From: Nematostella vectensis
Lineage: Eukaryota > Cnidaria > Anthozoa > Actiniaria > Edwardsiidae
Reading direction: 5' to 3'
Length of the DNA stretch: 64,000 nucleotides
NCBI RefSeq assembly: GCF_932526225.1
Contig: NC_064043.1
Location: 7,865,501-7,929,500, forward strand
Below the pieces are notes generated by a model. The model was not told the DNA's origin. It worked only from the letters and a program-made list of their open reading frames with translations, and did no database searches. This document shows, one piece after another, positions 11,512 to 22,330 of this stretch. The translations under genes and the position numbers were made by a program. Position 1 is the first letter of the stretch, and every line of letters starts with the position of its first letter.

Positions 11512-13265
11512 TAAGAACATCCTACTGTTCTCTTCAAGACATGATTTTTAATTCTCATGTCTTCCAGTTTTTAGCATTCATCTTGGCCTTCAGGTAGTTA
11601 CTGGATCATAAAAGAGTGAAAACAATTATTTATTATTTCTTTCAAAACAATCTTTTTATCAAGCCATTTATAATCTAACTAATTTTTCACAACTATTTGA
11701 AAAAAAATAAACACATGAGATGCAAGATGCAGACAATAACAACAATACATATTGAAAATAGGGTGTTTTTTTTATCCTCGGTAAGCAAAATTTCTCTTGT
11801 AAGTTGAAAAAGCTGCTGTATCTTCTAAGGATATGTATCTTCTTAGGACTAAGAGCACAGGATATAAAGACAAAAACGGTCTTCTTTAGCAGTATTTGAC
11901 AAATGCAACACGATATTGGTTAGCCTTTATGAAATATCTCAACACAATCAATCTGCCCTGAAGAAGTCTTATTAAAGACGAATTCCAGTTTTTGTTGTAT
12001 TGTATTTTATTCAACACAATCAAGAATATAGATAAAACGAAGAATGTCAAAACAAAACCTGTTATGCTCAAATAATTTGATTACTAAGTTAAGTACTCGC
12101 ATTCTCAAAGCATACAAAAAGGACAACAAAAAGCCTAATAACTGTCATATCCTCAATAGAAATGAAATACAAATCGTCGTCCGAAACTCACCTTGCATTG
12201 TTTTTTTTTTTTTTTTTTTTTTTTTTGGTCGCTTTCTTGTGGTTCTGTTCGCTTTTTAATGTGAACTGTTACTTGCTTAAATTTACTAGCTAAAACCAGA
12301 TAAATCTTGGCGTGAATGAATGTTAGTAGATCTCCTCTAGTTGACTTTATCCTTAAATCACAAAATTTGAGGCAAAATAAATAATCATCGCATAACCGAC
12401 AAGAACTTTTTCCCCTGGTCCGTGCTTGTATTTAGTCGCCATTTCAGGGCCGAGTGGGGCCTGGGAGTCGCGCGGCTGACTGGCTGGCTGGCTGGCTGGC
12501 GAGTGACACCACAGGGTACCCGCGCGGTGACCACAAAAACCAAGTCGCATACCTATACCATATTTCTATGCCTATGGGGCTACGCGCGCGGCCTGCGGCC
12601 GCGCTTGGCTCCGCTAAAATAAACAAAAATGCATCCCAAATTTGTGTTGAATATTGAACTATTTTCCAAGAAACTGAAAGGATGACAAAACATTTTTTGT
12701 AAGGTATTTTTTTTTTTTTTGGGGGGGGGGGGTTGTGATTTTTTCGCACGGTGTTATTTTTAGGGTATTTTTTCGGGGTCTCCGACGGTTACCCCTACCC
12801 CTTACCCCCCCTTCCCGGGACTTTACTTTTAGAGTGGTTTTCATTAACCCGTGAAATAAAGTGTGATTGGCAATGTTAAATAGTCAGGAAAACACAAAAG
12901 AGAACAATGGAACTAGATCACAATAAAGCGGCTGCGCGGGAGACTACCGTGCACAGTGCCGTGCAACAAAGCTCCTCGTTGCTGGCGTGACGTCACCGTT
13001 TGTGACCCCTGGTTGATCCTAGTTGATCTTCTTTACCAGTAAGCAGTGAGTCGCGGTTAGAGTCCTGACTTCGCTAGGTGAGACTACGTTTGTCTGCTCT
13101 TAACAGGTTGGTACAGAGTACTGTTACTATCATCCCCTATCTTTGAGAGCGTCTTCAAATGACTAACGTGAGTTCTAATACTTCTTTCCCTTTTATATTA
13201 GGCCTTGAAGAGCTCTGTTTGGCACATCTTCTTTCGACTTTATTTTCGCCTGCCACGACACAGGC
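11512..13265. other. Intergenic, upstream of the M28 gene
   Basis: No gene is supportable. It holds a poly(T) tract (about 12200-12226), a GC-rich block with GGCT repeats near 12480-12500, a fragment (12620-12690) shared with 9165-9222, and a poly(T)/poly(G) junction near 12709-12732. The promoter of the M28 gene should lie at the right end; no core element is obvious. Confidence 0.5.
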
Positions 13266-16200
13266 ATGCGGTGGATAACAATTCATTGTGTACTTATTTT
13301 CCAAGGTAAGATTCTCCTTATTTTCTGCTGCTAGGGTAGGTATAGCACCAGTGATTACGATAGTTTCGCCCCTTGTTATAAAACTATAATGTATACCCTA
13401 GAAATTAATCATTCATTTATTCATAAGAGTCCTCCGATGAAATGATCCATCACTATTCTTTATCGTTCGGTTTATTTGGTTAGGGACCGCATTTATGGGT
13501 AATTTCAGGGTCAAAATTAAAAAGGTTCTACCCTTACATTTTATGTTTTAAAAGTCAAACATCAACCTTAATCAACATCAAGCTTAACATATCTCACAAA
13601 TGTCAAATTTTACGTTTCGTAATCATAAAACCGTTTTTTTTTTCTGTTTGCATAAAAAATGTTTAGCATTTTCACTACTGAAATCAATGTTAGGCTGGGC
13701 GCATTTTCTGTCCTATACTTCGAACTTAAATGCAGAATCTTTTCGCTAGAAAGTGGTTAAAGTTTGACATTTTTCATTCTCAAGAAACTTGAAACGTGTC
13801 TCGCTCATTTTACGTGTCAATGTTGCTTAAGCGCGTCCGGTGTTTGCTCTAATTTTGATCCGCATTTCCGGTTCGATATTTTCTGACAATTCTTTTGAAG
13901 TCGAAATTCGTCGCATTTTCTATTCTAACACTTCAACCAGGCGTTCCTGGGAGCACCCGTTCAGGAATCTGTACCGAGCGTCAAATCCAGTGTGTTCTTC
14001 CCATGTCGACCTGATAGGGATGCTCGTCGTATTTTTTAGGGGTCAAAATCGGGCCTCGGGTATTTTTAGGGGGTATCCGAGAAAAAAATAGGTTTTTCTC
14101 TTAGAATTGGTATTTTTCAGGGCCTCTTGGGTATTTTTAGGGTAGCAATTTTTGGTGTACAGGTATTTTTTAGGGGTATTTTTCGAATTTCCGGACGAGC
14201 ATCCCTATCACTTTTAACCTGAAAAACTCCCCCGGGCGCGTGTCTCGGGTCTTAAGTGTAAGTACGAGTAAAAGCATTTTTTGAGGCATATTCCCGTAGT
14301 ACCTTGATCGATCTTTCTCGGAGATTAATTCTGTTAGCGAGGATGTTGCAGACTTTTTTTTCCGCCTTCAACAAATTCAAAGGCATTTGGCGCGATTGGC
14401 ACACCGAATAGATGTTCTATCCCTTTCTCGTGTTACCTAAATCACGCAACTACGCAACTGCACTATTGTACTTTCATGTATAACACTCATGCTTTTACTC
14501 ACAATCCATTTACTTATTTATATAAAAACAAAACTTAAAATTATATGGTATCGAAATCTAGCGCTTCCCCTGTGTACCCCCTTTGATATAGCCGGGAACG
14601 GCCTCTCGTTCGCCCTTGCCTTCGATGCCTTCGATGCCTGGACTTAGTAGGTGGTCTGTACCCAAACAGCCTTGAGTGTTCTGCCGCTGGCGTAGGGGCG
14701 CTGTAAGGGACCTGACGACTAGGGCCAGGGGCCACAGGGGCAAGGATAGAGAAGGCGAAGAAGTGGATGCGGCTGGCAACGAAGTTGAAGAGGTAGAACT
14801 TGAGGTCGACGAAGGCGTGGCCACTCTCTCCGTTCCCGATGCCGCCCTTCCCAGCCTCTCGGCTGTTTACATTAGCCTGTCCACGGCTTCACGTAAAGAA
14901 TTCTTGTATCTTCCAATGACTTTCGGAACTTTATAATTCGGCAATGCGTAAAAAGAACTGTAATAATTATATAAAACTCGAGGCGACCGTAGTTGGTTTC
15001 CCGTAGTTTAGCGAAGAATGTGCTATTGCCCGATCTTCAAAAGAGGCATGGTCCTCGCCTCGCCTCGATTTGACGCTCGGTCCAGATCCCTGAACGAGTG
15101 CTCGAGAAACGCCTGGTTGAAGTGTTAGGATTCAAGGAAAATTCTCCCCGTACAAAAGCAGACCGTTTCCAAACTCAAAAATAAGAACTTCTTCCTCCCT
15201 AGCCTCTCTAAACTTTTTTTCTAGTCTTTCTTTTCGCGGAGGGCATTTTCCAAGAGGAAGAGCTGCGCGCGTACCTCTCTCACTTCAATGCCACAAGAAA
15301 CAACCACGTAGACCCAACAGCGAAGGCGGTGGCTCGGGACTACATCATCCAATTATTCGTTAAGCACGGACTGGACACGTGGACGGAACAGTTTCCTTCC
15401 AATCAGGAAAATGTGAGTACAATCGAGGCTTTCGTAAGCGACCATCTTTAGGAACTAAAAATTGTGGTCGTTAAAGGAGCTGTCTCTTATGAGAGCTTAA
15501 AATTAAAAGAAAAACTTTGTTGTTGGTTTGAAACTATGGTCGTTAAATGAGCTGTTCGCTTCTCGCTCAGAGCTTCGACTGTATAAGGAGGGTGGCAGAG
15601 CTGGTCTGATGACTTGGGAATTCCGAATAAGCTCTTCTACAGAGAAGCGTTCCTTTCCGTTTCGCTGGAAAACGCGGTCAACCAAAAAACAAAAGCAAAT
15701 AAAAACAAAGACAAAAAAGAGTCAAATCTTATATTATCTATGACTACGCACCAGCACAACACCTTAGCACTCAAGCTTGAATATATGATTATTTAAATCT
15801 AGTACTCAGGGGTTAATGTGGTTGGTTAATTCTAGTACCCAGGCTTGAATGTGATTGGTCTCCTTCCTGGTCGATACTATGGCACAAGCCAAGACAAACT
15901 CGTCATCATCGCGTCTCATTACGACACGGTATCAACTACCAATGGCGTGGATGATAATGGCTCCGGTATGGCGGCCCTTCTACACGCTATCAAGAATTAT
16001 ACCACGACAGGTGAGCTAGCTAGAGAACTGATAGGGGTGGGGTGGGGTATAATGAGCCCGGGATGGCGGCCCTTCTACACGCTATTTAACAATAAGACCT
16101 CGAGGCCGATTTGACTAGAATCTAAAATACCAACTGGTCTATTCAAAATCATAGTCCAATAGGCCAAGAGGTCTTATTGTTTTGGAATTCACCAACTAGA

Positions 16201-19200
16201 TGGCATGGTCGTAGCAGGGGGTCGGGCACTGGGGGCACGGGCCCCCTCAATATTTTCAAAAATTATGAGGAAAAGACCAGTAGGGGCGTGGCTGTGCTCC
16301 CCAAATATTTTTGATTGTTTCTGTATTGTTACTTACATCTCTGGGGGATTTCCCGCTGAAAAAACTTGAAAATGTTACATGAATTTATCGGCGTTTTCGG
16401 TTGTTTTCTTACCGTTAAAAATCCTCATTCCATATCTGGTTGCCTTTGTTTTATTTCTGGGATAGCATTATCAAAGTCCGTTAAAAAGTCGTCGCTAAAT
16501 TTCGCTACTCACCCTCTATTACTAATAGACCATGAGTGGCTCAGCCAATCAGAATGAAGGATTTGTGATAGACCTCTAATTGATGAATTCAAATTAACAA
16601 TTAGACTACGAGTTCAAGTTTTCTATGAGTCAATAGTAGCGCCGAGTTGACTATTTGACTCATAGCAAACGAGAACGAGTAGTTTAACTGTTTTTAATAT
16701 ATAAACACTCACGTACTACCTTCAAATAAAGGACCATTTTAATAATTCTCTGTAATAAATAACCGCTTTTGTCGCTGATCACTATTAATGGCTCAATAGA
16801 TAGTGAATACGGGAGCCAATCAAATTGCCAGATTCGTGATAGTATGTGAGTAGATTTTATACTAACAAGAATTATACAACGACCGATGAGCTATAGAACA
16901 GATAGTCGTGGGGAGGGGCTATAATGACCCCGACCCCTTCATTTGATACTCTCCCCCTATTTGATTACCTCGCAGATGAAGACGTCAAGTGCACTCAAAA
17001 CCACACGCTTCTGTTCGTTGCCTTTGACCTAGAGGAGGTACAGGACCGGGGCTCCTGTGGCAATTTTAGCTGTGGATGCGCCAGGGCACTCTGCGGCAGC
17101 GGTTACTTTGTCTCCAACTTAACCAGGTTTGTGTATGATACTGAAATATTCGCACCGGCCTAGACCTGAAAGCGCGGCGAACGATTCACAACCCCTTCGC
17201 CCCCGTCCCACTAGTGACCTTGTGCAATCCGACCTGGCGGGGATTTTTACCCTACCTGGCGGGAATTTTTACCCGATCTGGCGGGGATTTCTACCCTACC
17301 TGGCCTGGATTTTTACCCTACTTGGCGGGGATTTTTACTCTGCCTGGCGGGAATTGTTACCCTACCTGGCAGGGATTTTTACCCTACCTGGCGGGGGTTT
17401 TTACCCTACCTGGCAGGGATTTTTACCCTACCTGGCGGGGATTTTTACCCGATCTGGCGGGGATTTTTACCCGACCTGGCGGGGATTTTTACCCGATCTT
17501 GCGGGGATTTTTACCCGACCTGGCGGGGATTTTTACCCTACCTATTGTACCCTACCTAGCGGGGATTTCTACCCGATCTGGCGGGGATTTTTACCCTACC
17601 TGGCAGGGATTTTTACCCTATCTGGCGGGGATTTTTATCCGACCTGGCGGGGATTTTTACCTGATCTGGCGGGGATTACTACCCTTCCTGGCCCATTTTT
17701 TGGAGAGTTTTCAGACATTCCTGGCAAAGTGTACCTTTCTCTGGTACAATTTCACTCTGACCTGTTGTGGAATTTTCCCCGCACGAAAATAGACATATTG
17801 GGGGGAGGGGGGCAGTCATAGATATCATATGGAAAAAGCATAGTATTTTAAGATTCCCTAATAAGAAAAGACCCTATTTTGGCCGCAAAGGGGGGGGGGG
17901 GGGGGGGGGGCAGTGTGCACCCCCGTGTGTACGCACCTTGGTCGAGATGACAGTGCTGAATAACGTATGCGCATGCGCGTGCTCTGGCGAAACCAAACAC
18001 AATTGTAGTGTTGAATCGTTCGAGTAAAGGTACGAAAGGCTGAATTCAGTCGTTGTTTTGACTAACTGTACAGCATTAAAACCAACTGTACAAAAGATGC
18101 CAGATTTGTGTGATAATAAAGGAGTCATAAAGAAAATTTTAACCTTAGGTTTGGTCTAGTTTTCTTAGCATTCGTCGAAATGTGACAGTTCGCCGGTAAA
18201 ACGCCGCCATTTCAAAACAAAAAGGCTGGTTTAACCGCGTGGTACTAGAACTAGTCTTGCGTTTTTCAGCACTGTCGGTCGAGATAGGATTGCGTGTAAT
18301 TGCCGCTCGGTCTGTTATTTGTAGCCTGGGGTCTATAAGTCTCTGGCACCCAGAGTATTACACCTTTGCATTTCAGTATCTATCCCTAATCCCACCTTCA
18401 AAAAATAACATTGTCTTGATTTTCATTTATCCTCCGATCTCATACCAAAACGATTTTAAACCCCCTTGTTCAAACCAAGTACCTCGTAAAGTTATATTTA
18501 TTTCCATGTTTCTCTACAAGGATTTCTATCAGCTTGGCGATAGTCTAAGACCATCAAACCTCTTATGGTGTTTTAAAGCTGTCTCTCTCTAGGATGCAAG
18601 CGCATGCGCGCAACAAGTGAGAGTCGGTCAAACGCAAGCGTAAAAAAAAAAGTCGAGTTATATCTTGCGTTCGAATCAGAAAATGATGTGCGTTGCGCTT
18701 GTGTTTTAATGAGAACCAGCCTGAATTTTCCAAGTTCCCTGAAAATGAAAACTTCTTGGATTGCTGACTGCGTTTTTATCAGGTATTTGAACGAGACCGG
18801 GGGGAGCATCCAGGGTGCTTACGTGATGGACACTGTCATGAACTACAACTCGACGCCAAACTCTCAGGTGCTTCCAGCAGGGGCGGGGCATGTCATGCCA
18901 CCGGAGCAGCTCAAGAGAATAAGCGATAACCTGCATCGTGGCAACTTCTTAGTGGCTATCGGGCGCAAGGTCCCGGATGCTAGCCTTCAGAAGGCGTTTT
19001 ATGATAGCTACAAGAAAGATGGTGAGAAAAAGTTTTTACAAGCTTGCCTTAAAACCAAAAATAAGTTTTTGAAAACGCGAAAAATTATTGTTCTGGTTGC
19101 GAGTTTTATTTCACTACAACGCACAGTTCTAAGTACTGACTAAAGTTAGCTACATTGAATCCCTCGAATCTCCCCAAGTTCACCAGTGCCCCACCCTTTG

Positions 19201-20298
19201 CTACGGTCCTGTACCATGTAAAAGGCTACAAGGTTTTAGAATTCCTAAATTCCTCAGTTGATTAGCCTGACTCAAGTTAGCTACATTGAATCCCTCGAAT
19301 CTCCCGCTAACTAAAACCAAAATGTTTCTTAAAAATCTGTATTTTACTAATGTTGCCAACCTTCTCCCAAAAAATGACAAGACCATGGAAATTTGTAATT
19401 ATTTTGAACAAATGAGCCTCCAAAGTCTTCGAAAGCGACCGCATGTTGGAATCCATGCCTATCTTTCCTCTCTGCCCCTCCCCCCCCCCCCCCCCCCCAT
19501 GTATCTCTGCGCTCCTAATCTCTGTTGCTACAGTTGTGTGCATCCCGTTATAGATGACTTCCGGATTGAAGATGTTCTACTTCCGTTCACCGGTCAGACA
19601 TCCAAGCTACCATCCCTTCAACGATACGCCATGGAAGCATTCTTCCGCAGCGATCACAGACAATTCTGGGACTCTGAGCCATCCTGGCCAGCGGTGTTTC
19701 TTACGGATTCTGCTGACTATCGCGGCTTTATGACCGTCTGCTACCACGAGTTGTGTGACGACATAAGTCACGTGACTCCTGAGATGATCACGTCGCTTGG
19801 AAAAACCGCTGACGCGCTCGTGGGCGCTGCTACATTGTTGACTGAAAGAATGTGTGAAGCGAAGAAAGCTCCTAGCCCCAGTACCGGAACAAGAGGTAAC
19901 ATGACCTTACATAAACAGTGGAGGGTCAGGGGTGCACGGGAGAGTGTGTGTGTGTGTAGGGGGGGGTTTATAGGATGTAGGCAGGGGATTTAAAAATACA
20001 GTGTCTGATTTGAAGGACCGGACATTTAAAATCTAATGGGGGGGTACATTTTTTTCTTGCTCGATATTTCTCTCAATTTGGCAATTTGGCTTGATCAATT
20101 CTTCTTTGCTGCATCTTTTGGTCGGGTCGGTCCCAAAAAGGTTGGGGGGGGGGGGTGCTCATCTCGATTCTCCAATACTATTCTATTCCGTCTCGCAACT
20201 AACACGTTGTTTTGTTTTTTTTGCTATTAACAGCGAGCTCAACTCTGGTGATGACGTGCCTCAGTGTGTTAATCTGGTTTTTTGCGCATGCGTACTAG
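13266..20298 (+). CDS. M28-family zinc peptidase, secreted or membrane-anchored
   Basis: Seven exons: 13266-13305, 15225-15412, 15836-16010, 16976-17126, 18783-19021, 19554-19895 and 20234-20298, giving 399 residues. The signal peptide spans the exon 1-2 junction (residues 1-20). M28 peptidases are two-zinc exopeptidases, and every expected ligand is visible: H104 in A-S-H-Y-D, the bridging D116 in V-D-D-N-G-S-G, E154-E155 in F-D-L-E-E (catalytic base and ligand), D201 in V-M-D-T-V and H329 in C-Y-H-E. An insert after E155 carries five cysteines (162-174). The last exon adds only a hydrophobic tail ending F-F-A-H-A-Y, fitting a GPI signal or tail anchor. An aminopeptidase-type activity outside the cell or in the secretory path is inferred; the substrate is unknown. 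Exon 3 has a duplicated acceptor upstream (15801-15829). Confidence 0.87.
14013..14209. mobile_element. MITE with perfect 16-bp inverted ends (family 3)
   Basis: GATAGGGATGCTCGTC at 14013-14028 is exactly inverted at 14194-14209. The interior is an imperfect palindrome of 'tatttttagggg' blocks. It lies in intron 1 of the M28 gene. A diverged copy is at 32931-33206, just upstream of exon 2 of AGA gene 2. Confidence 0.8.
15801..15829 (+). other. Duplicated decoy 3' splice site of M28 exon 3
   Basis: The true exon 3 starts at 15836 after CTAG and reads Y-P-G-L-N-V-I-G. Exactly 33 bases upstream, CTAG is followed by a copy reading Y-S-G-V-N-V-V-G and then TAA at 15827-15829. The copy is in the same phase, so its use would give a truncated protein. 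Confidence 0.75.
16063..16085 (+). repeat. 23-bp copy of M28 exon 3 in the following intron
   Basis: These 23 bases are identical to 15968-15990, which encode M-A-A-L-L-H-A in exon 3. The copy is 95 bases downstream, past the donor at 16011. It is followed by an inverted repeat (about 16087-16107 with 16157-16178) that could form a hairpin. Confidence 0.8.
16205..16325. mobile_element. Palindromic MITE, family 1 copy
   Basis: This family 1 element lies in intron 3 of the M28 gene. It shows the GTAGCAGGGGG end, a 'gggcac' block, 'aatatt' and 'aggggcgtggc'. The right end is degraded. Confidence 0.6.
16799..16890. repeat. Repeat shared with 9221-9311
   Basis: About 90 bases match 9221-9311 with few differences. 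Here they sit 85 bases upstream of M28 exon 4. In the 9-kb copy the corresponding exon is missing. Confidence 0.8.
17127..17700 (+). repeat. 22-bp minisatellite after M28 exon 4
   Basis: The exon 4 donor is followed by an 85-bp leader shared with 9333-9420 and then about twenty copies of a 22-bp unit (acctggcggggatttttac core). Three units make 66 bases, so long open frames appear by periodicity alone. A poly(G) tract follows at about 17890-17910. The frames are not genes. Confidence 0.9.
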
Positions 20299-20356
20299 TA
20301 CGTTCCTAGTGTTCTGAGATCTCTAGAGCGTTAAAGCTCAATTTTTGACAACTTGT

Positions 20357-20362
20357 AATAAA
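20357..20362 (+). promoter_or_regulatory. Poly(A) signal of the M28 gene
   Basis: AATAAA lies 59 bases after the TAG at 20296-20298, a suitable distance for 3' end formation. Confidence 0.6.
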
Positions 20363-20469
20363 TCTGTTTTTTAATCAGTTCCTTTCATTTGTTACACGAC
20401 TTGTGGGGGGTGTGTTGGGTATATCGTATAAAACAGGGCTAGGAACCTGGTTATTGCGCCCCTCCAGGG

Positions 20470-20939
20470 GCTCATAAGTAGGGGCAATCATCTGTATTAT
20501 ATAAATGTCACAGCGTTTCCTAGGATCAGGCTATTTTTAGACGTGCGCGCACGAACGGGCCAATCAGCTACTTTGACGTTGGTCGCGCGCGCGAGTGACG
20601 TGAGGCTGCACGCGCAAATTGCAGTTAGGAAGAATACATTTTTATCTATCATCTGTCGGTTTTGTTTGTTTACCAAAAAAATTGCAAGCTAGAATTCAAA
20701 GTCATAGGTAGGGCTGGATTCATATTAAAGAAAAGAGCAACAAAAAGTCAAAGAACCGAAGAGAGGCCATAGCTTTTTATCTGAGACTGCGCGTGCAGTT
20801 GAGCTCAGCCAAAACGTCAACACAAAGGTTGAATCTGATTGGCTCATCCGCGCGTCTAAAAATAGCCTGATCATAGGAAACGCCGTGACACCTATATAGT
20901 ACCAGAACATGGGGAAGTTGATTGCTCCTACTTATGAGC
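20470..20939. mobile_element. Foldback element with arms of about 150 bp
   Basis: The left arm (about 20470-20620) and right arm (about 20770-20939) are inverted copies. Both begin GCTCATAAGTAGG and share 'gcgtttccta', 'atcaggctatttttagacg' and 'ccaatcag' blocks in the same order. The centre is about 150 bp. It sits just past the 3' end of the M28 gene and encodes nothing. Its arms contain CCAAT and GC-rich blocks. Confidence 0.8.
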
Positions 20940-21639
20940 ACTTGCTCCCTCTTAATGTGCGGGTGGCTCCTTGCATTATACAGTTCGCAAGGTTGCGGTG
21001 TTGGGGCCAAAATCTCCAGCCTAGCCGTATAGCTTTAGCCGCCATACGGTGTTTCAGCGCATGACTGGGAGTATCCTATATTTTTGGCTTCTCCATATCT
21101 GACCAAGTTCGATCCTTGCCGGCCTCTATTTTTTCTTTTCTATTTTTTTCTTTTTTTTTCCTCATTTTATAACATGTATCTTTTCCATTTATCATATGAA
21201 GAAAACGCTGTCGTTTTGGGGGTCTGGTACCAAGGAAACTTAGTTTCTTTTCAGGGACCTTCTCAACTAACTAAAGATGGTCACAGTAACGTTTTTGCTC
21301 TTCTGGTTACAAGTCATAAAGTTTACGAAGCCCCTGGGGTACGCTCACCTCATTGAAGTGAACGCGTTCGGCAAAAACGGCAATTTTTGGCTCAATTATC
21401 TTGGTATGTATTGTAAATTGTAGTGGACTGTTGATGTGTTTGATTTTAAATAGAGGAGGGAGTGTTGGTGCTTGGTGGCTGGAAGTGGGGGAAATAGTTC
21501 AATATATGCAAAGTGTGCCCAAGTGCTTTTCTCTAGTTCTGGGAGCCAGTTCCAAAATATAAAAATTATATTTCTTTATAAACAAAATCCCAATGAACTC
21601 TCGACAACTCCAGCTGTTATTTTCTCCTTAAACGCTGCT

Positions 21640-22012
21640 TCCTATACCTTCCTACCCTACACATCCCTTTAACCCGCAGAGCAGAAAGATTGTCCTATCC
21701 GGGTTTCTATCTGCTTTCTATTCCTTCCTTCCCTACACATCTCTTCAACCCGCAGAGCAGAAAGATTGACCTATCCGGGTTTCTATCTGCTTCCTATTCC
21801 TGCCTTCCCTACACATCCCTTTAACCCACAGAGCAGAAAGATTGACCTATCCGGGTTTCTATCTGCTTTCTATTCCTTCCTACCCTACACATCCCTTTAA
21901 CCCGCAGAGCAGAAAGATTGATCTATCCGGGTTTCTATCTGCTTTCTATTCCTTCCTTCCCTACACATCCCTTTAACCCGCAGAGCAGAAAGATTGATCT
22001 ATCCGGCTTTCA
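21640..22012. repeat. 76-bp minisatellite, about five copies
   Basis: The unit contains 'ctatccgggtttctatctgc' and 'cagagcagaaagattg' and recurs every 76 bases (21694, 21770, 21846, 21922). The copies differ by only a few bases. It ends about 320 bp before the first codon of AGA gene 1. Confidence 0.95.
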
Positions 22013-22330
22013 TCGTATTTATTGTATTAAACAATAAGTCAAACACGAACTCCTCTCCTCAGTCATAGTCACGGACCTGATGTCGAAACCCTTCCGCTTT
22101 CTGTCTGCTTGATGAAAAAAAAAAACAAAGTATAACAACCTAGCCCTATCATATCATTCGTATTCGCATTCGCCTCGGGTTCCCTGTGATCCGTGATGAG
22201 CCTGGTGATAAGTCACGCACAGGAATCCACGAGATCCATGACGTCACACATGCCTGAGAAACTGACAAAAGGTATTCTTACTGTTACAGAGGTCACGCGT
22301 GGCGTTTGTTTCTCGAGTAACATTTCAGAC

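Noticed and set aside
14541-14936. Basic and Ser-rich open frames on both strands
   Set aside because: Compositionally biased, in M28 intron 1, with no start, domain or splice evidence favouring either strand.
17129-17821. 230-codon open frame after M28 exon 4
   Set aside because: It is the 22-bp minisatellite read through three frames; it lies in an intron.
21640-22012. CRISPR-like array
   Set aside because: The 76-bp units are repeated whole with no unique spacers, in intron-rich eukaryotic DNA; it is a minisatellite.
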